The notes: generated by a model from the letters alone, not told the origin. Positions 6,657 to 14,751 are shown, counted from the first letter of the stretch. The stretch: 39,838 nucleotides of DNA from Streptomyces olivaceus (GCF_000721235.1 NZ_JOFH01000047.1:1-39838), one strand, 5' to 3'. Translations and numbers: made by a program.

Positions 6657-7607
6657 GTGACCTCAGCCCCTCTCGCCGCCCGGCTCACCGCGCCCAGCGG
6701 GCCGCTCTTCTTCCCCGTCACGGCCTACGGCCCCGACGGCGGACTCGACCTCGACGTCTACCGCACCCACGTGCGCCGCGGGGTCGAGGCCGGTGCCGCC
6801 GCCGTGTTCGCCTGCTGCGGCACCGGCGAGTTCCACGCCCTCACGCCCGAGGAGTTCCAGGCCTGCGTCCGCGCGGCCGCCGAGGAGGCGGCGGGCCGGG
6901 TGCCGGTACTGGCGGGCGCCGGTTACGGCACCGCCCTCGCCGTGCGCTACGCCCGCCTCGCCGAGGAGGCCGGGGCCGACGGACTCCTCGCCATGCCGCC
7001 GTACCTGGTGGCGGCGGGGCAGGAGGGCCTGGTGCGGCACTACCGGGAGGTGGCCGCCGCGACCGCCCTGCCCGTGATCGTCTACCAGCGCGACAACGCC
7101 GTCTTCACCCCGCGCAGCGTGGTCGAACTGGCCCGCACGGACGGCGTCGTCGGCCTCAAGGACGGGCTCGGCGACCTCGACCTGCTCCAGCGCATCGTCA
7201 GCACGGTCCGCACGGAACTCCCCGGCCGGGACTTCCTCTACTTCAACGGACTGCCGACCGCCGAACAGACCCAGCTCGCCTACCGCGCCCTCGGCGTCAC
7301 GCTCTACTCCTCCGCCGCCTTCTGCTTCGCCCCCGAGATCGCCCTCGCCTTCCACCGGGCGCTGCGCACGGGCGACGAGGCCACGGTGCACCGTCTGCTG
7401 GACGGCTTCTACCGGCCGTTCGTCGAACTGCGGGACAAGGGACGCGGATACGCCGTCGCCCTGGTCAAGGCGGGCGTACGGCTGCGCGGCCTGGACGTGG
7501 GCGAGGTGCGGACGCCGCTGCAGGAGCCGGCCGAGGACCACGTGAAGCAGCTCGCCCGGATCATCGAGCGGGGACAGGCGCTGCTCCAGGACGGGGCCGC
7601 CCGATGA
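6657..7607 (+). CDS. kdgD: 5-dehydro-4-deoxyglucarate dehydratase
   Basis: This cytoplasmic DapA-superfamily enzyme dehydrates and decarboxylates 5-dehydro-4-deoxy-D-glucarate to 2,5-dioxopentanoate (EC 4.2.1.41). That is a mid-step between uronate dehydrogenase and KGSADH. It has 316 residues in a TIM barrel, with the family phrase GPLFFPVTAY (15-24), substrate loop CCGTGEFH (53-60), catalytic Tyr143 in VYQRDN and Schiff-base Lys168 in GLKDG. The GTG at 6657 is preferred because GGGGAG precedes it at good spacing; an in-frame ATG at 6621 and a GTG at 6603 are longer alternatives without a clear ribosome site. The stop overlaps the next ATG by 4 nt. Assignment by family phrases is strong. Confidence 0.87.
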   Translation: MTSAPLAARLTAPSGPLFFPVTAYGPDGGLDLDVYRTHVRRGVEAGAAAVFACCGTGEFHALTPEEFQACVRAAAEEAAGRVPVLAGAGYGTALAVRYARLAEEAGADGLLAMPPYLVAAGQEGLVRHYREVAAATALPVIVYQRDNAVFTPRSVVELARTDGVVGLKDGLGDLDLLQRIVSTVRTELPGRDFLYFNGLPTAEQTQLAYRALGVTLYSSAAFCFAPEIALAFHRALRTGDEATVHRLLDGFYRPFVELRDKGRGYAVALVKAGVRLRGLDVGEVRTPLQEPAEDHVKQLARIIERGQALLQDGAAR

Positions 7608-8773
7608 AGGCGTCGGCGTTCGTCTACCCCTGGGACGTCAACGGCGACCCGCACGCCGCCGCCCGCGTCGCGGACCTCGGCGTGGCGCAGGTGACGCTCG
7701 CCGCCGCCTACCACTCCACCCGCGCCCTCACCCCCCGCCACCCGCGCCACCGCGTCGTCACCGCCGAGTACGCCGCCGTCCTCTACCCGCCGGACGCGGC
7801 CCGCTGGAAGGACCGCGCCCCGCGCCCCTACGAGGCCGGCGACTGGGCGCCCGGCGACGCCTGGGGCGAGGCCGCCGCCGCCCTCGCGGACGCGGGCCTC
7901 GAGGTGCACACCTGGGTCGTCCTCGCCCACAGCTCCCGCCTCGGCGCCGAGCAGCCGCACACCTCCGTCGTCAACGCCTACGGCGACCGCTACCCCTGGG
8001 CGCCGTGCATCGCGCAGCCCGCCACCCGCGCCTACCTCACCGACCTGGCCGCCGAGGCGGCGGTGCGGCCGGGGTCGCGCGGCACCGAGCTGGAGTCGCT
8101 GGGCTGGTACGGGCTCGCCCACCTGCACGCCCACGACAAGATCGCGGGGGTGGCCCTCGGGGACGCGGGCCAGTACCTGATGTCCCTCTGCTTCTGCCCG
8201 GCCTGCGGGGACGGGTACGGCGACCACGGCCTCGACCCCGACGAACTGGCCGCCGCGGTGCGCGCCGCGCTCGAACCCGTCTGGCGGGGGACGGCGCCCT
8301 CGGACGGGGGCTGGGCGGGCGTGGGCGCTCTCCTCGGTGAGACCACGGCGGACGCCACGCGTGCCTGGCGCGACGACCGGGCCCGCACGCTCCAGGAGGC
8401 GGCGGTCGCCGCCGTCCGAGCCGCCGCGCCCGACGGTTTCCAGGTCCTGATGCACGCCGACCCGGTCTCCCACCACTGCGGCGCCAACGCCGGCGTCGAC
8501 CCCGCGCACATCCTGTCCGTCGTGGACGGCGTGGCCGTGCCCTGCACGGGCGGGGCGGGCCTGCTCTCCCCCTTCGCCGAACAGGCCCGCCCCGGCACCG
8601 TCCTCGCCGCCAACCTCACGGTCGTCTCCGGCATGGGTGGCAGCCCCCGCACCCTCGCCACCGACGCGGCCCGCGCCCGCGACCTCGGCGCGACGGAACT
8701 GCGGCTCTATCACGCGGGGCTGGCGTCGGACGCGGACCTGGAGGCGGTGCGGGCGGGGCTCGGGGTGGAGTGA
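7604..8773 (+). CDS. Conserved unknown protein coupled to kdgD
   Basis: I do not recognise a characterised function for this 389-residue protein. It overlaps kdgD by an ATGA and so is made with it. It has no signal peptide or membrane segment. The pattern suggests an alternating alpha/beta, probably TIM-barrel, fold like glycoside-hydrolase-related proteins. An early segment reads FVYPWDVNGDP; a CFCPAC motif near residues 202-207 could hold a metal with nearby His residues; LMHADPVSHHC and VPCTGG come later. Similar Streptomyces proteins are, from memory, named only alanine-rich or hypothetical. Its position suggests a role in uronate or aldarate catabolism, possibly one of the steps missing here, but this is only inference. 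Confidence 0.75.
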   Translation: MKASAFVYPWDVNGDPHAAARVADLGVAQVTLAAAYHSTRALTPRHPRHRVVTAEYAAVLYPPDAARWKDRAPRPYEAGDWAPGDAWGEAAAALADAGLEVHTWVVLAHSSRLGAEQPHTSVVNAYGDRYPWAPCIAQPATRAYLTDLAAEAAVRPGSRGTELESLGWYGLAHLHAHDKIAGVALGDAGQYLMSLCFCPACGDGYGDHGLDPDELAAAVRAALEPVWRGTAPSDGGWAGVGALLGETTADATRAWRDDRARTLQEAAVAAVRAAAPDGFQVLMHADPVSHHCGANAGVDPAHILSVVDGVAVPCTGGAGLLSPFAEQARPGTVLAANLTVVSGMGGSPRTLATDAARARDLGATELRLYHAGLASDADLEAVRAGLGVE

Positions 8774-8997
8774 CCGGGCGGGGCTTGCGGCGGGGGGACG
8801 GGGCCGGGGCGGCCATCGGCGAGGGGCAGGCCATCCGGGCCGCGGCGGGGGCGGGGGGACCACGCCCGCCGTCACCGGGTCAGTGCCCGCCCGGCCCAGT
8901 CCGTCCGAGTGCCGGAGGGCGGCAGGTCTCTCGTCCCAGGTGGTGGATGACGGCGCCTTCCGGGTGGTCCCTGCCTGCTCCTGGCCTCTCCCGACCC

Positions 8998-9023
8998 GGA
9001 TCACTTGCGAGGATCACTTGCGG
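8998..9023. repeat. 13-bp tandem duplication spanning the AraC-family stop codon
   Basis: GGATCACTTGCGA is followed directly by GGATCACTTGCGG. The second copy holds the stop codon and last codons of the regulator read on the minus strand; the first copy is an exact echo just outside the gene. Confidence 0.85.
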
Positions 9024-9931
9024 AGTCGAGAACGGTACTCGCCCGGGGCAGTGCCTCGGGCACGTCTGAAGGCACGGCTGAAAGCGTGCGGAGAGCTGTA
9101 TCCGACCGCCCCGGAGATCGATTCGACCGGCTCATCGGTGTCGCGGAGCCGGACGGACGCCAGGTCGATGCGCCACTGCGTCAGGTACGCGCCCGGCGTC
9201 TGCCCGAGGGCGGCCCGGAAACGCCTGGACAGCGTTGCCCGCGAGACGCTCGTCGCGGCGGCCAGGGTCTTCGTGGTCCAGGGGCGTCCCGGTTGGGCGT
9301 GGACCCGTGCCAGAGCGTCGCTCACGACCGGATCACGCATCGCTCCCAGCCATGAGCCGGGCTGCTCCTGCGGGTGGCGGGCCAGCCAGGCGCGTACGAA
9401 CTGGACGAGCAGAAGGTCGACGATGCTGTTGACGGCGGCGGTGGTGCCGATCTGCGGCTGTGCGAACTCGGCGGTGAGAAGTTCGACGGTCCTTCCGAGC
9501 TGCGCGTTCTCCCGGGCGGTGACGTGCATCGGCCGGGCGAGGGAGGCAAGCACCGGTGTGTGCACCTCCGGGTCCTGCTCATAGTGCAGGACGATCACTT
9601 CCGTCTGCACCGGCGCCGAGCCCAGACGCAGGGCCCGCCCATCGCCCATGGCCCGGGCCGCCTCTTCCCGGTCGCAGGAACCCATCGTCACGTCGGCGCC
9701 GCCGGCTATCCCGTGGGCGGTGCCCGGCGGCACCAGGACGGAGTCTCCGGCCTGCACCTGAAGCGGTTTCTCGCCCGGGACGTGGAGCCACACAGTGCCG
9801 CGGGACACCACGTGCAGTGCCGCTCCCGGAAAGGAATCCAGCCACAGGCCCCAGGTCCCTCCGGCCTTCAGCACGACTCCGAGCGCCCCACGCGCACCCG
9901 AGACATGCAAGACCTCCGCCAGTACATCCAC
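9014..9931 (-). CDS. AraC-family transcriptional regulator
   Basis: This 305-residue regulator has an N-terminal cupin-type sensor domain (AraC_binding_2-like; WLDSFPGAALHVVSRG, VPPGTAHG) and a C-terminal double helix-turn-helix (about 205-300; LAAATSVSRATLSRRF, VGYSSPHAFSRAFRR). The GTG at 9931 is preferred because proteins of this group typically begin MDVLAEVL and GGAG lies 9 nt upstream; GTG at 9997 is a longer alternative. It lies 70 bp downstream of a quinone-oxidoreductase-like gene on the same strand and probably controls it. Its last codons and stop lie in a 13-bp tandem duplication. It shows no evident tie to the surrounding carbohydrate genes. Confidence 0.85.
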   Translation of the reverse strand: MDVLAEVLHVSGARGALGVVLKAGGTWGLWLDSFPGAALHVVSRGTVWLHVPGEKPLQVQAGDSVLVPPGTAHGIAGGADVTMGSCDREEAARAMGDGRALRLGSAPVQTEVIVLHYEQDPEVHTPVLASLARPMHVTARENAQLGRTVELLTAEFAQPQIGTTAAVNSIVDLLLVQFVRAWLARHPQEQPGSWLGAMRDPVVSDALARVHAQPGRPWTTKTLAAATSVSRATLSRRFRAALGQTPGAYLTQWRIDLASVRLRDTDEPVESISGAVGYSSPHAFSRAFRRARGTAPGEYRSRLRK

Positions 9932-10001
9932 GGGGCCATTCTCCTCCACCGCCGCGAACCGCCGCCGACGGCCGACTACGCATGTGTCCTCGTCCACAGC
10001 T

Positions 10002-10910
10002 TCAGGTCACGGCAAGAACGATTTTTCCGTGCACCTTCCGTGCGAACAGGGCCCGGACGGCGTCGGCCACGCCCTGCCAGTCGCCTCGGAGTCCGACCGG
10101 TGCCGAGAGCTTCCCGGCGGCCATGAGGCCCAGCAGGTCCGTCAGCTCCCCGCCGGTCGGCGTCATGTCGCCGTAGGTGGTGATGCTGCGGGGCTCACCG
10201 AAGCCGAACAAGGAACCTGCCGGGAAGGTGGTTTCCTGCCCCGAGGAGTAGCCGACCAGGTGGATGGTGCCGCCCTCGGCGAGGGAACTCCACGCCTGGG
10301 CCACCAGCGGGCCGCCGACGGTGTCCAGGACGAGGTCGAACCGGTCCCCGGTCTCAGCCAGGTCGGTCAGAACCCTGTCGGCGCCGAGTTCACGGAGCCC
10401 GGCGGCCCGCTCCGGCGAACCGACGAGTGCCGTCACCCGGGCGCCCGCCAGCGCCGCCAGCTGGACGGCGAAGTGCCCCACGCCCCCGCTGGCGCCGGTG
10501 ATCAGCACGTCGCGCGCCAGCACGGAACGCTTGCGCAGCACCCGGAAGGCGGTGACCCCGGCGATCCCCAGCGCGGCGGCGTCGGCCAGATCCACGCCCT
10601 CGGGGACGGTGCCGAGCGAGGCGGGGCTGACGGCCACCCGCTCCGCCCACGCGTGCGGAGCCATTCCCACTGCGACGCGCGTACCTTCGGGCGGTCCCGA
10701 TCCGTCGGACGCGGCGCGCACCACGACGCCGGCCGCGTCGTGACCGTGCACAGCGCCGTCCGGCCACTGGCGCACGTAATTCAGCTCTCCGAAGTTGAGG
10801 CTGATGTGCTGTATCTCCACCAGCGCCTCACCGGCGGACGGTACGGGCTCATCGACATCGGCGAACCGGACGGGTCCGGCCTCGCTGTGATCGACCACAA
10901 GGGCGCGCAT
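10002..10910 (-). CDS. Zinc-less NADPH:quinone oxidoreductase-like MDR protein
   Basis: This 302-residue cytosolic medium-chain reductase has a GroES-like N-terminal domain (FADVDEPVPSAGEALVEI, GHDAAGVV) and a nucleotide-binding domain with TGASGGVGHFAVQLA near 150-164. The catalytic and structural zinc cysteines of alcohol dehydrogenases are absent, so it belongs with the quinone or enone reductases. The ATG at 10910 has AAGGAA upstream at moderate spacing; in-frame codons further upstream look non-coding. It is followed by an AraC-family gene on the same strand. The substrate is unknown, and the pair may have been inserted between the two catabolic modules. Confidence 0.87.
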   Translation of the reverse strand: MRALVVDHSEAGPVRFADVDEPVPSAGEALVEIQHISLNFGELNYVRQWPDGAVHGHDAAGVVVRAASDGSGPPEGTRVAVGMAPHAWAERVAVSPASLGTVPEGVDLADAAALGIAGVTAFRVLRKRSVLARDVLITGASGGVGHFAVQLAALAGARVTALVGSPERAAGLRELGADRVLTDLAETGDRFDLVLDTVGGPLVAQAWSSLAEGGTIHLVGYSSGQETTFPAGSLFGFGEPRSITTYGDMTPTGGELTDLLGLMAAGKLSAPVGLRGDWQGVADAVRALFARKVHGKIVLAVT

Positions 10911-11227
10911 GGGGGTGTGTTTCCTTCTCTCGCGGAGGTGCCTGAACATTCGGCGCGGCAACAGATCGAGTGCGCGAATGCCGCACTGCTGTCTTCTTGG
11001 AACCCTACGCAGGACCGGGACAGCGACCAGACCCGTGAGAATCAATCAGTTGACGATCTGTGTCAGCGCGGCTCGCGGCGCGTCGAGCCCTGCGCCCGGC
11101 CGACGGGCCAGGACTACCGGCCCGACCCGGCAAGCGCTCCAGGCGGCGTACGCCCCGCCCCGGTGACGGCGGCCACCGCCCCGACCAGGAACGCCGGACA
11201 CTGCCCGACTTCCTTTTGTCAGAAGCA

Positions 11228-11256
11228 TTGACGCGGTCGCGCGCCCCTCTTACCTT
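11228..11256 (+). promoter_or_regulatory. Promoter of the GntR-led operon
   Basis: TTGACG (11228-11233), a 17-bp spacer and TACCTT (11251-11256) fit the HrdB consensus. The start should be near 11263, about 55 nt before the GntR start codon. Confidence 0.65.
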
Positions 11257-11275
11257 CAACGCGTCGTACTCCGTA

Positions 11276-11290
11276 CGTCATATATGAGAC
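11276..11290 (+). promoter_or_regulatory. Candidate GntR autoregulatory operator
   Basis: GTCATATATGAGAC centres on the perfect 10-bp palindrome TCATATATGA, starting about 13 nt after the predicted transcription start. AT-rich palindromes of this kind are typical FadR-type GntR targets, and the site stands out in high-GC DNA. Binding by the adjacent GntR protein is inferred. Confidence 0.48.
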
Positions 11291-11317
11291 GCGATACGCG
11301 ATATCCGAGAGGCGCAC

Positions 11318-11986
11318 ATGACCTCTGTGCCCACGCCGATCCCCTCCCGCACGCAGTACGTGCTGGAGGAGATCAAACGCCGTATCCTCACCGGCCGGCT
11401 GACGCCCGGCCAGGCCCTCGTGGAGACCGACCTCGCCGCCCAGTTCGGGGTCTCCAAGACCCCGGTGCGCGAGGCGCTCAAGACGCTGGCCGGTACCGGG
11501 CTGGTCGTGAACAGCCAGTACAAGGGCGTCACTGTGCGCATGGTGGACGCGGACATGGCGCGCGAGGTCTACGACGTGCGGCTGCTCCTGGAGCCGGAGG
11601 CGCTCAGGCGCGCGGTGCGGCGCGGAGCGTCCCTGGACGCCGCCCGCGACGCGCTCGCCCGGGCCGACCGGGCCGCGGACACGGCCGAACGGTCCCTCGC
11701 CAACCGCGAGTTCCACCGCGCCCTGTACGTGCCGTGCGGCAACCCGCTGCTCGGCCGGATGCTGGACGAGGTCCGCGACCAGGCGGCCCTCGTCTCCGCC
11801 GTCGCCTGGGCCGCCGACCCCTCCTGGGACCGGGAGGCCGGCGAGCACCAGGAGATCCTGCGCCTGGCCCTCTCCGGTGACGCGGGGGCCGCGGCCCGCG
11901 CCCTCCACGCGCACATCGCGTCGTTCGTCGAGCGGGCCTTCCCCTCAGCGGGGATTCCGGCCCAGGAAGAGGACGGTCAGGCATGA
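11318..11986 (+). CDS. GntR/FadR-family regulator of the sugar-acid operon
   Basis: This 222-residue DNA-binding protein is probably a sugar-acid-responsive repressor. The winged helix-turn-helix occupies about 10-75 (VETDLAAQFGVSKTPVREAL is the GntR recognition pattern), followed by an all-helical FCD effector domain with the usual Asp/His ligands (DVRLLLEPEAL, NREFHRALY, EHQEIL). The ATG at 11318 has GAGAGG just upstream. Its stop overlaps the next gene by ATGA, so it leads a long operon running to 21755. GntR/FCD proteins next to an IlvD/Edd dehydratase usually sense an intermediate of the pathway they control. Confidence 0.92.
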   Translation: MTSVPTPIPSRTQYVLEEIKRRILTGRLTPGQALVETDLAAQFGVSKTPVREALKTLAGTGLVVNSQYKGVTVRMVDADMAREVYDVRLLLEPEALRRAVRRGASLDAARDALARADRAADTAERSLANREFHRALYVPCGNPLLGRMLDEVRDQAALVSAVAWAADPSWDREAGEHQEILRLALSGDAGAAARALHAHIASFVERAFPSAGIPAQEEDGQA

Positions 11987-12891
11987 CAGCGACGTTCGAG
12001 AGCCAGCGGGCGGCCCTGGCCGACGTGGTGGCGATCCCGGTGACCCCGTTCGCCGAGGACGGCTCCGTCGACCGGGCCACCCACCGGGCCCTGCTGCGCC
12101 GGCTCCTCGACGGCGGCATCGGGACCCTCACCCCGGGCGGCAACACGGGCGAGTTCTACGCCCTCGACCCGGCCGAGCGCCGCCTCGTCACCGAGCTGAC
12201 GATCGAGGAGGCGGGCGGGCGCGCGGCGATCCTGGTCGGCGTCGGCCACGACGTGCCGACCGCGGTCGCCTCCGCCCGGCACGCCCGGGACCTGGGCGCC
12301 TCCATGGTGATGGTCCACCAGCCCGTTCACCCCTACGTCTCCCACGGCGGCTGGGTCGACTACCACCGCGCGATCGCCCGGGCCGTGCCCGAACTCGGCG
12401 TCGTGCCCTACCTCCGCAACGCACAGCTCCCCGGCGCCCGTCTCGCCGAACTCGCCGACGACTGCCCCAACGTCGTCGGCGTGAAGTACGCCGTCCCGGA
12501 CGCCGCCAGGTTCGCCGCCTTCGCCCGCGACGCCGGTCTCGACCGCTTCGTCTGGGTCGCCGGACTGGCCGAGCCGTACGCGCCCTCGTACTTCAGCGCG
12601 GGCGCCACCGGCTTCACCTCGGGGCTCGTGAACGTCGCCCCGGCCGTTTCGCTGAATATGATCGAAGCGCTTCGATCGGGCGACTACCCGGCCGCGATGA
12701 AGGTCTGGGAGCAGATCCGCCGCTTCGAGGAGCTGCGCGCCGCCGGCGGCTCCGCCAACAACGTCACCGTGGTCAAGGAGGCCCTCGCCTCCCTCGGCCT
12801 GTGCCGGCGGGAGGTCCGCCCGCCGAGCAAGCCCCTGCCCGAGAGCGAGCGCGCCGAGATCGCCGCCATCGCCGCCGGATGGTCGATATGA
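11983..12891 (+). CDS. DapA/NAL-family 2-keto-3-deoxy sugar acid dehydratase or aldolase
   Basis: This 302-residue TIM-barrel enzyme of the dihydrodipicolinate synthase/N-acetylneuraminate lyase family has VAIPVTPF near the N-terminus, a GGNTGEF substrate loop (52-58), Tyr143 in VPYLRN and Schiff-base Lys168 in VVGVKYA. It is flanked by a GntR gene and an IlvD/Edd dehydratase with ATGA overlaps at both ends. By family precedent it would act on the 2-keto-3-deoxy acid made by that dehydratase. Dehydration (as in L-2-keto-3-deoxyarabonate dehydratase) would yield alpha-ketoglutarate semialdehyde, the substrate of the KGSADH at 28522; aldol cleavage is the alternative. True lysine biosynthesis is unlikely in this setting. 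The gene contains an 18-bp LacI-like palindrome. Confidence 0.88.
   Translation: MTATFESQRAALADVVAIPVTPFAEDGSVDRATHRALLRRLLDGGIGTLTPGGNTGEFYALDPAERRLVTELTIEEAGGRAAILVGVGHDVPTAVASARHARDLGASMVMVHQPVHPYVSHGGWVDYHRAIARAVPELGVVPYLRNAQLPGARLAELADDCPNVVGVKYAVPDAARFAAFARDAGLDRFVWVAGLAEPYAPSYFSAGATGFTSGLVNVAPAVSLNMIEALRSGDYPAAMKVWEQIRRFEELRAAGGSANNVTVVKEALASLGLCRREVRPPSKPLPESERAEIAAIAAGWSI
12660..12677. promoter_or_regulatory. 18-bp perfect palindrome inside the DapA-like gene
   Basis: A perfect palindrome with core GAAGCGCTTC lies within the coding sequence and forces the uncommon codons CTT and CGA. It resembles a LacI-family operator. A related AAGCGCTT core occurs at 14672-14679 ahead of the permease genes. 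Confidence 0.5.
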
Positions 12892-14627
12892 ATCCCGGAA
12901 CCCAGCCGAAGTCCCCCGAGGAACTGCGCAGTCACCAGTGGTACGGCACGGACGGGCTGCGCTCCTTCAGCCACCGCGCCCGCACCCGCCAGCTCGGCTA
13001 CCTGTCCGAGGAACACCTCGGCAAGCCCGTCATCGCCATCCTCAACACCTGGTCCGACATCAACCCCTGCCACGTCCACCTGCGCGACCGCGCCCAGGCG
13101 GTCAAGCGCGGGGTGTGGCAGGCGGGCGGCTTCCCGCTGGAGTTCCCGGTCGCCACGCTCAGCGAGACCTTCCAGAAGCCGACCCCGATGCTCTACCGCA
13201 ACCTCCTCGCCATGGAGACCGAGGAGCTGCTGCGCTCCTACCCGGTCGACGGGGCCGTACTGATGGGCGGCTGCGACAAGTCCACCCCCGCCCTGCTGAT
13301 GGGCGCCGCCAGCGTCGACCTGCCCGCGGTCTTCGTGCCCGCCGGGCCCATGCTCCCCGGGCACTGGCGCGGGGAGACCCTCGGCTCCGGCACCGACATG
13401 TGGAAGTACTGGGACGACAAGCGGGCCGGCCTCATCGGCGACTGCGAGATGCAGGAACTGGAGAGCGGCCTGGCCCGCTCGCCCGGCCACTGCATGACGA
13501 TGGGCACCGCCTCCACCCTGACCGCCGCCGCCGAGGCCCTCGGCGTCACCGTCCCGGGCGCCTCCAGCATCCCGGCCGTCGACTCCGGGCACGACCGGAT
13601 GGCCGCCGCGGCCGGTCTGCGGATCGTCGAACTCGTCCACCGGGACCGGAAACTGGGCGACATCCTCACCGCCGACGCGTTCGAGGACGCCGTCACCACC
13701 GTGCTCGGCCTCGGCGGCTCCACCAACGCCGTCATCCACCTGATCGCCATGGCGGGCCGCGCGGGCGTCACCCTCACGCTCGACGACTTCGACCGGATCG
13801 CCCGCACGGTGCCGGTGCTCGCCAACGTGCGCCCCGGCGGACAGACGTACCTGATGGAGGACTTCCACTTCGCCGGCGGCCTGCCCGGCTTCCTCTCCCG
13901 CATCACCGACCTGCTCCACCTGGACCGGCCCACCGTCTGCCACGACACGATGCGCGAGCAGCTCGACGGCGCGCTCGTCCACCACGACGACGTCATCAGG
14001 CCCCGCGGCAACCCGGTCGCGAGCGAGGGCGGGGTCGCCGTCCTGCGCGGCAACCTCTGCCCGGACGGCGCCGTCATCAAGCACATCGCCGCCGAGCCCC
14101 GACTGCTCAGACACACCGGGCCCGCCGTCGTCTTCGACGACTACCGGACCATGCAGCGCACCATCAACGACCCGGACCTGGACATCACCGCCGACAGCGT
14201 GCTGGTGCTGCGGGGCTCCGGTCCCAGGGGCGGCCCGGGCATGCCCGAGTACGGGATGCTGCCCATCCCCGACCACCTGCTCAAACAGGGCGTGCGCGAC
14301 ATGCTCCGGATCTCCGACGCCCGGATGAGCGGCACGAGCTACGGCGCGTGCGTGCTGCACGTGGCCCCCGAGTCGCACGTCGGCGGACCGCTCGCCCTGG
14401 TGCGCACCGGTGACCCGATCACCCTCGACGTCGCGGCCCGCACCCTGCACCTGGGCGTGGACGACGAGGAGCTGGAGCGCCGCAGGGCCGCGTGGACGCC
14501 GCCGCCCGCCCGCTACGAACGCGGCTACGGCGCGCTCTACGACGAACAGATCACCCAGGCCGACACCGGCTGCGACTTCGAGTTCCTGGCCCGGCCGGGC
14601 AAGGTGCAGGGCCCCTACGCCGGCTGA
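12888..14627 (+). CDS. IlvD/Edd-family sugar-acid dehydratase (L-arabonate dehydratase type)
   Basis: This 579-residue cytoplasmic iron-sulfur dehydratase converts an aldonate to the 2-keto-3-deoxy acid. The presumed [2Fe-2S] ligands Cys61 (NPCH), Cys129 (GGCDKS) and Cys202 (GHCM) are placed almost as in L-arabonate and D-xylonate dehydratases, whose length of about 580 also matches. Further family phrases are NTWSDINPCH, VPAGPM, GDCEM and EGGVAVLRGNLCPDG. The ATG overlaps the preceding stop (ATGA); an in-frame ATG lies three codons earlier. The product fits the DapA-family partner encoded just upstream. Substrates known for the group include L-arabonate, D-xylonate and D-fuconate; which applies here is not decided by sequence. 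A short hairpin follows the gene. Confidence 0.9.
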   Translation: MNPGTQPKSPEELRSHQWYGTDGLRSFSHRARTRQLGYLSEEHLGKPVIAILNTWSDINPCHVHLRDRAQAVKRGVWQAGGFPLEFPVATLSETFQKPTPMLYRNLLAMETEELLRSYPVDGAVLMGGCDKSTPALLMGAASVDLPAVFVPAGPMLPGHWRGETLGSGTDMWKYWDDKRAGLIGDCEMQELESGLARSPGHCMTMGTASTLTAAAEALGVTVPGASSIPAVDSGHDRMAAAAGLRIVELVHRDRKLGDILTADAFEDAVTTVLGLGGSTNAVIHLIAMAGRAGVTLTLDDFDRIARTVPVLANVRPGGQTYLMEDFHFAGGLPGFLSRITDLLHLDRPTVCHDTMREQLDGALVHHDDVIRPRGNPVASEGGVAVLRGNLCPDGAVIKHIAAEPRLLRHTGPAVVFDDYRTMQRTINDPDLDITADSVLVLRGSGPRGGPGMPEYGMLPIPDHLLKQGVRDMLRISDARMSGTSYGACVLHVAPESHVGGPLALVRTGDPITLDVAARTLHLGVDDEELERRRAAWTPPPARYERGYGALYDEQITQADTGCDFEFLARPGKVQGPYAG

Positions 14628-14644
14628 CCCCGCCGTCGGCGGGG
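14628..14644 (+). terminator. Hairpin after the dehydratase gene
   Basis: CCCCGCC and GGCGGGG pair perfectly around a 3-nt loop, immediately after the stop codon. With the LacI-like site and new leader that follow, it may partly separate the enzyme genes from the transporter genes. Confidence 0.45.
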
Positions 14645-14669
14645 TTCCGGGCCCACCCCTGCCCGTGGA

Positions 14670-14680
14670 GAAAGCGCTTC
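14670..14680. promoter_or_regulatory. LacI-like operator ahead of the transporter genes
   Basis: GAAAGCGCTTC contains the 8-bp palindrome AAGCGCTT with the central CG typical of LacI-family operators. It sits about 75 bp before the first permease start. No LacI-family gene is present in the window. Confidence 0.45.
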
Positions 14681-14692
14681 CCATGGGGCCGC

Positions 14693-14733
14693 GCACGACG
14701 CACGCACGACGCACGCACGCATGCACGACGCAA
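14693..14733. repeat. 11-nt repeats in the permease leader
   Basis: GCACGACGCAC is present twice in tandem (14693-14703, 14704-14714) and a third time, with one change, at 14723-14733. The tract ends just before the ribosome-binding site of the permease gene. Confidence 0.75.
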
Positions 14734-14751
14734 CCAGAACGGAGAACCGTC

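Larger units (their letters stand above)
10911..11317. other. Intergenic region before the GntR gene
   Basis: This 407-bp gap separates divergent genes. The right third holds a good promoter (11228-11256) and an AT-rich palindrome (11276-11290) for the GntR operon. I see no convincing promoter for the minus-strand oxidoreductase and no credible gene in 10911-11220; short frames there have no ribosome site or family likeness. Confidence 0.6.

Noticed and set aside
8774..9013. Plus-strand frame following the kdgD-coupled gene
   Set aside because: The 240-bp gap shows no ribosome site or conserved motif, and the frame runs antisense into the AraC-family gene.
11060..11287. Small plus-strand open frame in the gap before the GntR gene
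   Set aside because: It has no ribosome site, runs through the GntR promoter, and its Arg/Pro-rich product has no recognisable feature.
11983..12891. Assignment of the DapA-family gene as lysine biosynthesis dapA
   Set aside because: The substrate loop GGNTGEF and the GntR-IlvD/Edd context point to sugar-acid catabolism instead.
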